64,000 nucleotides of DNA from contig DATMYF010000137.1 of NCBI GenBank assembly GCA_035561075.1, positions 1-64,000 of the forward strand, written 5' to 3'. How positions within the stretch are numbered: the first letter of the stretch is position 1; each line of letters starts with the position of its first letter. The translations under genes and the position numbers were made by a program. The notes under the pieces were generated by a model. The model made no database searches. It saw nothing but the letters and a program-made list of their open reading frames with translations, and was not told the DNA's origin. Below are positions 8,041 through 15,012 of the stretch, piece by piece. Source of the DNA: JAMCRM01 sp035561075 (GTDB lineage: Bacteria; Acidobacteriota; Terriglobia; Bryobacterales; Bryobacteraceae).

Positions 8041-8355
8041 GTGGTTCTCAATTTTTTGATCCAATCAGCGCCCTCCTCGAACTCCATCCTGGGTTTTTTG
8101 CCCCTGGTCCTGATTTTCGCCATCTTCTACTTTCTGCTGATTATGCCGATGCAGAAGCAGCGCAAGCAGCAGCAGAAAATGCTTGGCGCACTGAAGAATG
8201 GCGATTCGGTACTGACCAGCGGCGGAATCCTGGGGACCATCGTGTCCATCGGCGAGGACGACACCCTCGTTTTGCGGGTGAAGCCGGATAACGTCAAGAT
8301 CCAGGTGGCGCGCAGCGCCGTATCGAGCCTGATCACGGGCGAAGTGAAGAAGTAA
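8041..8355 (+). CDS. yajC: Preprotein translocase accessory subunit YajC
   Basis: YajC is a small single-pass inner-membrane protein associated with SecDF. The 104-residue product has one helix (SILGFLPLVLIFAIFYFLLI), then the conserved cytoplasmic MPMQKQRKQQQKML, then a small beta domain with LTSGGILGTIVSIGEDD. The GTG start at 8041 lies 19 bp after tgt with no clear SD, so translational coupling or an alternative start is possible. Position between tgt and secD fits the classical cluster. Confidence 0.94.
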   Translation: MVLNFLIQSAPSSNSILGFLPLVLIFAIFYFLLIMPMQKQRKQQQKMLGALKNGDSVLTSGGILGTIVSIGEDDTLVLRVKPDNVKIQVARSAVSSLITGEVKK

Positions 8356-8380
8356 AGTCGTTAAGACAGGTTCAATCTCC

Positions 8381-9997
8381 ATGCAAAGAAAACTGACGGC
8401 CAGGACAATACTTATACTTGCGGTCCTCCTGCTGTGCGTGTACGGCATTATCGGGCTGCCGCGTTCCATGGCCGACCTCCGCAAGAACATGTCCCAGAAT
8501 ATCCGCCTCGGCCTCGACCTGAAGGGGGGCAGCCATCTGGTGCTCCAGGTCCAGGTACAAGACGCCTTGAAATCGGAGGCGGAGCAGACGATGGAGCGGC
8601 TGCGCGAGGAACTCCGGAAGGCGGGCATCGACTTCGCCTCGATCGAGCGCAACGATCCCGCGACGGTGGAGGAAGCGGACAGCATCGCCGTTTTCGTGAA
8701 GGGCATCCCCACAGACAAGACGACCCCGTTTCGCAGCCTGGTGGCCGAGCGCTTCGGTACCTGGGTGCTGACGCCCGTCAACGCCAGCGATTACCGGCTG
8801 AACCTGCCGCCGTCGGAACTCGTCACGCTGAAGCGGGACACGGTGACGCGTTCCATCCAGACCATCAGCACGCGTATCAATGAGCTTGGCCTGACCGAGC
8901 CGACCGTGCAGGGTTATGGCAGCTCGGGTCAGGAGTATCAGATTCTGGTGCAATTGCCGGGGGTGGATGATCCGGCGCGTGTGAAAGATATCATGCAGAC
9001 CACCGCGCAACTGGAGATCTGCGAAGTGAAAGACGGTCCTTTCCCCACCCGTGAAGCGGGCCTGGCGCAGCATGGAGGCATCCTGCCGCTCAACACCCGA
9101 CTGGTGAGGATGGGGGCTCGGGGCGGTGATAACGAGAGCTGGTATCTGCTGAGCCGGGTGCCCGTGGTCCGCGGCATGGATGTGCGCAACGCCCGGCCGG
9201 GGCAGGACGAGTTTCGCAAGTGGGAGACCAATTTCACGCTCAGCCAGGATGCCGCCAAGCGTTTCGGCCGGTTCACCGAAGCGAACGTCGGCAACAGGCT
9301 GGCTGTAGTGATGGATAACCAGATCCGTAGCGTGGCAACCATTCAGTCCCGCATTGAGGACAGCGGCCGGATTACCGGACAGTCAAGCGAGCAGGAAGCT
9401 TCGGACTTGTCCCTGGTGTTGCGGGCGGGCGCTCTCCCGGCTGGCGTGATCTTCCTGGAGGAGCGTACGATCGGCCCATCGCTGGGCGCGGATTCCATTC
9501 AGCAAGGAGTCATGGCTGGCTTGGCTGGCCTGGCCGCGGTGATTGCCGTGATGCTTATCTATTACAAGGGAGCTGGCGTAAACGCGGTGATCGCACTGGT
9601 GCTGAACACCGTGGTGCTGCTTGCCGCGCTCTCCTGGTTCCACGCCGTGCTCACGCTGCCGGGTATTGCGGGTGTCATCCTGACCATCGGCATGGCCGTG
9701 GATTCCAACGTCCTGATCTTCGAGCGCATCCGGGAAGAGTTGCGTTCGGGTAAATCCATCCCCTCGGCAGTGGATGCGGGTTTCGGGAAGGCTTGGTGGA
9801 CCATCGTGGATACGCACGTGACTACCATTGTTTCCTGCGCGTTCCTGTTCCTCTTCGGCGAGGGTCCCGTGCGGGGATTTGCGGTTACCCTGGTTATCGG
9901 GTTGGTGGCAAACGTGTTTACGGCCGTTTACGTGTCGCGCGTGATCTTCGATTACGAGCTCAGCCGGAAGCGGCAGGTGGCCGCCTTGAGTATTTGA
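8381..9997 (+). CDS. secD: Protein translocase subunit SecD
   Basis: SecD works with SecF as a proton-motive-force-driven pump that pulls exported proteins out of SecYEG on the periplasmic side. The 538-residue protein has an N-terminal helix, the conserved NIRLGLDLKGGSHLVLQVQ, a large periplasmic region with a head subdomain (about 190-340), and a six-helix C-terminal RND-like membrane domain. The functional motif GMAVDSNVLIFERIREEL lies in the membrane half. ATG 8381 sits 25 bp after yajC. A hairpin with a T-run overlaps the stop codon (separate entry), so expression relative to secF may be tuned. Confidence 0.96.
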   Translation: MQRKLTARTILILAVLLLCVYGIIGLPRSMADLRKNMSQNIRLGLDLKGGSHLVLQVQVQDALKSEAEQTMERLREELRKAGIDFASIERNDPATVEEADSIAVFVKGIPTDKTTPFRSLVAERFGTWVLTPVNASDYRLNLPPSELVTLKRDTVTRSIQTISTRINELGLTEPTVQGYGSSGQEYQILVQLPGVDDPARVKDIMQTTAQLEICEVKDGPFPTREAGLAQHGGILPLNTRLVRMGARGGDNESWYLLSRVPVVRGMDVRNARPGQDEFRKWETNFTLSQDAAKRFGRFTEANVGNRLAVVMDNQIRSVATIQSRIEDSGRITGQSSEQEASDLSLVLRAGALPAGVIFLEERTIGPSLGADSIQQGVMAGLAGLAAVIAVMLIYYKGAGVNAVIALVLNTVVLLAALSWFHAVLTLPGIAGVILTIGMAVDSNVLIFERIREELRSGKSIPSAVDAGFGKAWWTIVDTHVTTIVSCAFLFLFGEGPVRGFAVTLVIGLVANVFTAVYVSRVIFDYELSRKRQVAALSI

Positions 9998-10016
9998 AGG
10001 CTCTGCGCCTTTTTTT
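9997..10016 (+). terminator. Short stem and T-run at the end of secD
   Basis: AAGGC (9997-10001), loop TCTGC, GCCTT (10007-10011), followed by T residues to 10016. The stem starts in the secD stop codon. It is short for a full terminator, so partial termination between secD and secF is the more likely role. Confidence 0.4.
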
Positions 10017-10087
10017 GTAGGTTTGGCGGGAACAAATTTAAACAGGGCGGTGTCCAAACGCAATAGGCACCGGTACGGCAAGTTTCG

Positions 10088-11323
10088 ATGGAAATCTTCA
10101 GAGACATAAATTTCGACTTTCTAAAGTGGAAGTGGTGGGCCGTCGGTGTCTCGCTGGCGCTGCTCCTTCTTAGCCTCGTGAGTTTCGGGTTGAAGGGGAT
10201 CGCGTACGGCATCGACTTCAAGGGTGGCGCGATGATGACGGTCAAATGGGCCGGTCAGCCTCCCGTGGAGCGTATCCGGTCGGCCATGGGGCGGGTCATC
10301 CCGGGCGAGATCTCGGTTTACGAACTGGGCGGGGTGACGGGCCGGGACCAGGTAGTGATCGGCACTGAGCTGCGGGAAGAGCGGCAGTTGAACGTGAACC
10401 GGCGGACGATGCAGCAGACGCTCGAGAGCACGTTCGGTAAGCCGGGTAGCGGCTTGCTGGATTTCAACAACGCCAGCCAGCAGCAGGTGGTTGACCGGTT
10501 GCGGGATCCGCTGCAGCGTGCCGGAGCCGGGATGAGCGACCAGCAGCTTCAGAAGGTGGCGGCCGACATAGTGGATTTCCGGAACACCCCGCCGCGTTCG
10601 GGCGTGATCACCAGCTTCGAACAGTTGGCGGCGGTGCCGGGTATGACGCCGGTGGTGCTTGATGTTCTTAAAAAGGAAAGCTACCTGGCGCCTTATTCGG
10701 TACAGCAAGTGGAGATGGTGGGTCCGAAGGTGGGGGACGAACTTCGGCGCAGGGCGGTTCTGGCCACCCTTTACGCGCTGGCTGGAATGCTGGTATATAT
10801 AGCGTTTCGGTTCGAGTGGATTTATGGGGTCGGCGCGGTGCTGGCGGTCTTCCATGATACGCTGATCACGCTGGGGATCTTTTCTTTATTGGGTAAAGAG
10901 ATCTCCCTGACGGTGATCGCGGCGTTGTTGACCCTCGTCGGTTACTCGATGAACGATACCATCGTCATTTTCGACCGCATTCGTGAAAACCTGCGGATTT
11001 CGCGCCGCGAACCTCTTGCGGATGTGATGAACCGGAGCATCAACCAGACGATGAGCCGGACGGTGATGACGTCGGGACTCACCTTTCTGACAGTCCTGGC
11101 GCTATATTTGTTCGGCGGTCCGGTATTGCACACGTTCTCGTTCGCGATGGTCGTGGGGATTATAATCGGTACCTACTCGTCGGTGTTTATCGCGAGCCCG
11201 ATCGTCCTGTGGTGGAGCGAGCGGTCGACGAGCGGGAAGAAGCTGGCCGCGCCGGCGCCGGAAGCAGCCAAACCTCCGGTGGCGGCGGCGAAAAAGAGCC
11301 AGCCGAAGGCCTTGAAATCGTAG
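10088..11323 (+). CDS. secF: Protein translocase subunit SecF with an inserted periplasmic segment
   Basis: SecF pairs with SecD in the inner membrane. Helix 1 (residues 17-37) is followed by GIDFKGGAMMTVKW, the conserved beta motif. The C-terminal five-helix domain has LTLVGYSMNDTIVIFDRIRE, the signature of SecF. At 411 residues it is about 90 longer than E. coli SecF. The excess lies mainly between about residues 115 and 205. Its end (ITSFEQLAAVPGMTPVVLDV) looks like a helix-hairpin-helix/SAM-like fold of the kind seen in GspK or ComEA. The tail (after about 375) is Ala/Pro/Lys-rich. Identity is very secure; the nature of the insert is inference. Confidence 0.95.
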   Translation: MEIFRDINFDFLKWKWWAVGVSLALLLLSLVSFGLKGIAYGIDFKGGAMMTVKWAGQPPVERIRSAMGRVIPGEISVYELGGVTGRDQVVIGTELREERQLNVNRRTMQQTLESTFGKPGSGLLDFNNASQQQVVDRLRDPLQRAGAGMSDQQLQKVAADIVDFRNTPPRSGVITSFEQLAAVPGMTPVVLDVLKKESYLAPYSVQQVEMVGPKVGDELRRRAVLATLYALAGMLVYIAFRFEWIYGVGAVLAVFHDTLITLGIFSLLGKEISLTVIAALLTLVGYSMNDTIVIFDRIRENLRISRREPLADVMNRSINQTMSRTVMTSGLTFLTVLALYLFGGPVLHTFSFAMVVGIIIGTYSSVFIASPIVLWWSERSTSGKKLAAPAPEAAKPPVAAAKKSQPKALKS

Positions 11324-11325
11324 TG

Positions 11326-11341
11326 GCGGGGGAAACCCCGC
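11326..11341 (+). other. GAAA-tetraloop hairpin after secF
   Basis: GCGGGG-GAAA-CCCCGC forms a perfect 6-bp stem closed by a GNRA loop, three bases after the secF stop. There is no U-tract. It may stabilise the secF mRNA end or mark the boundary to tonB. Confidence 0.45.
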
Positions 11342-11411
11342 GATGCGCCGGTTCGCGGTCCGGAGGGTGACGCGGGCGGCGCGGGGGAAACTTCTTGGAA
11401 AGGAACCGAGT

Positions 11412-12179
11412 ATGTTCGAGCAGTCGTTTGTCGAGGGTGTAGGGAAGACCAACAGAACGTGGACCGTGCTGGTCTCGTTTATCGGGCAGATCATCTTAAT
11501 CGGGGTCGCGGTTCTGATCCCGATGATCTACTTCGATGCGCTGCCGAAGAGCCAGTTGACCAGCTTTCTTGTGGCGCCGCCTCCGCCGCCTCCACCTCCC
11601 CCGCCGCCTGCCGCGGCCGCGCCGGTGAAAGTGGTGAAGGTTATTCCCCGCCAGTTTGACGCGGGCCGGCTGATGGCGCCAAAGGCCGTTCCGAAGGAAG
11701 TCGCCATCATTAAGGAAGAAGAGTTGCCTCCGCCTTCCTCCGGGGCAGTTGGTGTTGTAGGTGGTGTGCCGGGCGGGGTGCCCGGTGGACAGATGGGTGG
11801 CGTGATCGGCGGTATTATCGGGTCGGTCCCGTCGGCCGCACCGCCTCCGCCTCCGCCTCCGGTGAAGAAGGAAGTGGCGGCCGCGCCGCAGCGGATCCGC
11901 GTTGGCGGTAACGTGCAGCAGGCCAAACTGCTCAACCAGCCCAGGCCGGTTTACCCGCCGCTTGCCAAGCAGGCGCGCATTTCCGGTGTGGTGCGGCTGA
12001 ACGCCATTATCAGTAAGGACGGCACCATCCAGAACCTGTCGGTGATCAGCGGCCACCCGCTGCTGGTTCCGTCGGCCATGGACGCCGTGAAACAGTGGCG
12101 GTACGCACCGACGCTCCTGAACGGAGAGCCGGTGGAAGTGGTCACGCAGATTGACGTCAACTTTACGTTGAGTCAGTAG
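11412..12179 (+). CDS. tonB: TonB-type energy transducer
   Basis: TonB carries the energy of the ExbB/ExbD proton channel to outer-membrane receptors. The start at 11412 follows an SD-like AAAGGAA and gives 255 residues; a start at 11343 would add an unlikely basic extension. A cytoplasmic N-terminus leads to one helix (VLVSFIGQIILIGVAVLIPM), a polyproline spacer (about 57-69), a Gly-rich stretch (VGGVPGGVPGGQMGGVIGG), a second proline run and the C-terminal TonB domain. That domain begins PRPVYPPLAKQARISGVVRL and has the conserved VISGHPLL and AVKQWRYAP. It is followed by exbB, two exbD genes and a TPR lipoprotein. Secure. Confidence 0.93.
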   Translation: MFEQSFVEGVGKTNRTWTVLVSFIGQIILIGVAVLIPMIYFDALPKSQLTSFLVAPPPPPPPPPPPAAAAPVKVVKVIPRQFDAGRLMAPKAVPKEVAIIKEEELPPPSSGAVGVVGGVPGGVPGGQMGGVIGGIIGSVPSAAPPPPPPPVKKEVAAAPQRIRVGGNVQQAKLLNQPRPVYPPLAKQARISGVVRLNAIISKDGTIQNLSVISGHPLLVPSAMDAVKQWRYAPTLLNGEPVEVVTQIDVNFTLSQ

Positions 12180-12209
12180 AGTTCCGCCGCGAAATGCGGT
12201 GGACGGATC

Positions 12210-12230
12210 GCAGGCGGGGCGTCCGCCTGC
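12210..12230 (+). other. Perfect 8-bp hairpin between tonB and exbB
   Basis: GCAGGCGG (12210-12217), loop GGCGT, CCGCCTGC (12223-12230). It lies in the 143-bp tonB-exbB spacer and has no U-tract. It could be an mRNA processing or stability element that sets unequal TonB and ExbB levels. Confidence 0.4.
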
Positions 12231-12322
12231 CGTGCCGGGCAGGTGCTTCCCCGAGGGGGCGCACGGCGGCAACGGTTGGCGGGTAGCCGGGAAAACAATT
12301 CAACTCGCAGGAGAAAACGACA

Positions 12323-13069
12323 ATGTTTTTGGATTTGCAGACAGTACTGGGCTTCTTTATGTTGCAGGACGGCGGGGCGATCGGATGGGATGCCCGTGCC
12401 ATGTGGGCTCAGATGGGACCGCTGGCCAAAGCGGTCGTCGTCGGGCTCTTCGTCATGTCGGCCTGGTCGATTGGTGTCATGATCGACCGCCTGATGGCAT
12501 ATAGCGCTGCCCGCAAGCAGTCGCGGGCGTTCGCTCCGGCCGTGGCCGGCGCACTGCGCGAGGGCAAACTGGACGAGGCGATCAAGATCGCGGACCGCTA
12601 CAAGAAGAGCCATCTGGCTAAGGTTGTGGTGGCGGGTTTGCAGGAGTTCCAGGCGCATCAGATCAGCAACGAGATTCCGGGTGAAGAGATCGATGCCTCG
12701 AAGCGCGCCCTGGAACGCGCCGAAGCCATTGTGCACGCCGAACTGAAGCGCGGCGTTGCCGGTTTGGCGACCATCGGTTCGACCGCCCCGTTCGTCGGAC
12801 TGTTCGGCACGGTAGTCGGCATCATCAACGCGTTCAAGGGCATTTCGACCGAGAAGTCGACCGGCCTGGGCGCGGTTGCCGGCGGTATTTCGGAGGCCCT
12901 CGTGGCCACCGCTATCGGCCTTTTCGTGGCCATCCCGGCAGTCTGGATGTACAACTACTTTTCGGGTAAGGTCGAGTCGTTCGATGTGGAGATGGGCAAC
13001 TCCAGCTCTGAGTTGATCGACTACTTCCTGAAGCGGTCGCAGCGCGGCGCGGGCGCCCGCAGCAAGTAG
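12323..13069 (+). CDS. exbB: ExbB/TolQ-type proton channel subunit
   Basis: A 248-residue MotA/TolQ/ExbB-family inner-membrane protein. An SD (GGAG) precedes ATG 12323. A helix near residues 32-52 (LAKAVVVGLFVMSAWSIGVM) is followed by a cytoplasmic loop. The conserved pair of helices has LATIGSTAPFVGLFGTVVGI and GGISEALVATAIGLFVAIPA, the channel-lining signature. With the two following ExbD proteins it should form the proton-driven motor for TonB. Neighbours and motifs favour ExbB over TolQ; no TolA or TolB is next to it. Confidence 0.94.
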   Translation: MFLDLQTVLGFFMLQDGGAIGWDARAMWAQMGPLAKAVVVGLFVMSAWSIGVMIDRLMAYSAARKQSRAFAPAVAGALREGKLDEAIKIADRYKKSHLAKVVVAGLQEFQAHQISNEIPGEEIDASKRALERAEAIVHAELKRGVAGLATIGSTAPFVGLFGTVVGIINAFKGISTEKSTGLGAVAGGISEALVATAIGLFVAIPAVWMYNYFSGKVESFDVEMGNSSSELIDYFLKRSQRGAGARSK

Positions 13070-13171
13070 CGGTCGCTTTTCTTCGAAAGAGACGCGGATA
13101 AGGCGAGTTGAATCGGGCGGTGCGGCGTGAGCCGGGCCGCCCGCAGCCCCGAGTCCGAGGGAGGCAGGAAA

Positions 13172-13642
13172 ATGGCAGAAGCAAAAAAGAGCCGGCAACA
13201 GCAGCTTGGAGCCATGGCCGACATCAACGTGACCCCGATGGTGGATGTCATGCTGGTGATGCTCATCATCTTCATGGTGATCACCCCCATGTTGTCCAAG
13301 GGCGTCAGCGTGGACATGCACAAGGCCCGGAATCCCATCCCCATGCAAGCGGCGGACAAGAGCGATGCGGTGGTGGTGGCAGTCATGCGGGACGGCCGGA
13401 CCTACCTGAACACCACGCAGATCAACTCGGACCAGTTGCCCTCCAAAGTGAAGGACCTGCTCACGAATCGTCTGGACAAGACGGTCTTCGTGAAGTCCGA
13501 CGCCCGGGCGCGGTACGAGAAAGTCGTGGATGTGGTGGACAATCTGCGGGCGGCCGGTGTGGACCAGATTGGTCTGCTGACCGACCAGTTGCAGGACAAG
13601 AAGACGAGCGGCGCTGGCGACGGCGCTCCTTCCGGAGACTAA
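13172..13642 (+). CDS. exbD: ExbD-type biopolymer transport protein, first copy
   Basis: A 156-residue single-pass protein. The start at 13172 follows AGGCAGGAAA; a start at 13127 would add 15 unlikely residues. The N-terminal tail reads MADINVTPMVDVMLVMLIIF and holds the conserved membrane aspartate of the ExbD/TolR family in the helix. A periplasmic domain follows (AVVVAVMRDGRTYLN and VDVVDNLRAAGVDQIGLLTD). It pairs with the second ExbD 43 bp downstream. Two different ExbD copies behind one ExbB suggest a heteromeric core or alternative partners. Confidence 0.93.
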   Translation: MAEAKKSRQQQLGAMADINVTPMVDVMLVMLIIFMVITPMLSKGVSVDMHKARNPIPMQAADKSDAVVVAVMRDGRTYLNTTQINSDQLPSKVKDLLTNRLDKTVFVKSDARARYEKVVDVVDNLRAAGVDQIGLLTDQLQDKKTSGAGDGAPSGD

Positions 13643-13684
13643 CTTCAGGATTTCAAGATTTAGGGAAGGAAGAGGAGCAATTTT

Positions 13685-14113
13685 ATGTCAATGTCTGTCG
13701 GCGGATCCGGTAGCGGGCCAAAAGCTGACATCAACATGACGCCCATGATTGACGTTCTGCTGGTGCTGATCATTATCTTCATGGTGATCACACCGCTGAC
13801 GCCTAAAGGGCTCGAGGCGCTGGTGCCACAGCCCGCCCCTCCGAACGTCAAGCCGGCGGCGGCGGACACGCGCACGGTGGTGATCGTGATCAACAAAGAC
13901 AAGTCGATCATGATCAACAGCGAGCCGACCGACGAGGCCCGGATGGGCTCGCGGTTGGAAGAGATCTTCAAGACGCGTGCCGAGCGTGTGGTGTTCGTCA
14001 AGGGCGATCCGGACCTGGAATTCAGGGAAGTGGCCAAGGCGATCGACATCGCGCATGGCGCCGGAATCGACAAGGTCGGTCTGATGACGGCCAAAGTGGA
14101 GGCCGGACAGTAA
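13685..14113 (+). CDS. ExbD-type biopolymer transport protein, second copy
   Basis: A 142-residue ExbD/TolR protein with KADINMTPMIDVLLVLIIIF (membrane helix with its aspartate), then a periplasmic domain (TVVIVINKDKSIMINSEPTD and AIDIAHGAGIDKVGLMTAK). It is clearly diverged from the copy just upstream, most of all after the helix (PKGLEALVPQP here), so this is not a recent tandem duplication. Its stop is two bases from the ATG of the TPR lipoprotein gene, so the two are probably translated together. Confidence 0.93.
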   Translation: MSMSVGGSGSGPKADINMTPMIDVLLVLIIIFMVITPLTPKGLEALVPQPAPPNVKPAAADTRTVVIVINKDKSIMINSEPTDEARMGSRLEEIFKTRAERVVFVKGDPDLEFREVAKAIDIAHGAGIDKVGLMTAKVEAGQ

Positions 14114-14114
14114 T

Positions 14115-14915
14115 ATGAAACGCAAACTGATGGTCGTCCTGGGTGTCGCCGCGCTGGCCTTCCTGGCAACGGGTTGCCAGAAGCTGAAGGCGCGCGACCA
14201 GCTTAACAAGGGCGTCCAGTCCTTCAAAAGTGCGCAGTACTCGGAGGCCGTGGAACACTTCAAGACGGCCGTCGAACTGGATCCCACCTTCTCCACCGCG
14301 CGTCTGTATCTGGCCACCGCGTACATGAACCAGTACATTCCTGGAGCGGAGTCGCCGGAGAACGTCCAGATGGCCCAGGCTGCATTTGACGAGTTCAATA
14401 AGGTTCTGGCGGAGAACCCCAAAGACACCGTCGCCCTGGCTTCCATCGCCATGCTCAAGTTGCAGCAGAAGAACTGGGACGAAGCAAAGCAGTGGTACGA
14501 GAAGCTCGTGGCGGTGGATCCCACCAACAAGGAGGCCTACTACAGCCTCGGCTTTATCGCCTGGAGCAAATGGTACCCGATCTACGGCACGGCGCGCGCC
14601 GGCCTTGGTATGAAGCCCGAAGACCCGGGGCCCATCAAGGACAAGAAGGTGAAGGAGGAGTTGAAGGCCAAGCACCTCCCCGAGGTGAATGAAGGCCTCA
14701 AGAACCTCGAGAAAGCCCTGCAACTCGATCCGGAGTACGATGACGCGATGGCGTACGTCAACCTGTTGACGCGCGAGCGGGCCGACCTGCTGGACACCCC
14801 GGAAGAGTACAGGAAGGAAATCGAAGTCGCCGACAACTGGATCCAGAAGGCACTGGCCGCCAAGAAGGCCAAGGCCGAGCGGAAACCTGCCGGCGGCGGG
14901 ATTACGCAACAATAG
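14115..14915 (+). CDS. TPR-repeat lipoprotein
   Basis: A 266-residue lipoprotein. The signal peptide MKRKLMVVLGVAALAFLATGC ends in a lipobox with the modified cysteine at residue 21. Tetratricopeptide repeats follow: LNKGVQSFKSAQYSEAVEHF, then a second unit around DEFNKVLAENPKDTVALASI, then YEKLVAVDPTNKEAYYSLGF and a last one near LEKALQLDPEYDDAMAYVNL. It is the last gene of the TonB energiser operon. A role as scaffold for envelope complexes is inferred from TPRs and position; no partner can be read. A terminator follows. Confidence 0.85.
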   Translation: MKRKLMVVLGVAALAFLATGCQKLKARDQLNKGVQSFKSAQYSEAVEHFKTAVELDPTFSTARLYLATAYMNQYIPGAESPENVQMAQAAFDEFNKVLAENPKDTVALASIAMLKLQQKNWDEAKQWYEKLVAVDPTNKEAYYSLGFIAWSKWYPIYGTARAGLGMKPEDPGPIKDKKVKEELKAKHLPEVNEGLKNLEKALQLDPEYDDAMAYVNLLTRERADLLDTPEEYRKEIEVADNWIQKALAAKKAKAERKPAGGGITQQ

Positions 14916-14938
14916 AAGTCGCTTTCGGCATCATTTAT

Positions 14939-14995
14939 TACCCCTTGCGCTCGCGGTCGCCAAAACGGCGGCGGGCGTAAGGGGTACGTGTTTTT
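14939..14995 (+). terminator. Intrinsic terminator of the tonB-exbB-exbD operon
   Basis: The arm TACCCCTTGCGC (14939-14950) pairs with GGCGTAAGGGGTA, ending at 14986, with one wobble or mismatch. A small GC-rich inner region lies between, and the T-run GTGTTTTT follows (to 14995). It directly precedes the -10-like hexamer of the rel gene. Confidence 0.65.
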
Positions 14996-14999
14996 CGAT

Positions 15000-15005
15000 T
15001 ACAAT
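15000..15005 (+). promoter_or_regulatory. -10-like hexamer directly before rel
   Basis: TACAAT at 15000-15005 is followed by seven nucleotides (TAAATCA) and then the GTG of the (p)ppGpp gene. No SD lies between. A -35 would fall inside the 3' arm of the upstream terminator and is not recognisable. Confidence 0.4.
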
Positions 15006-15012
15006 TAAATCA

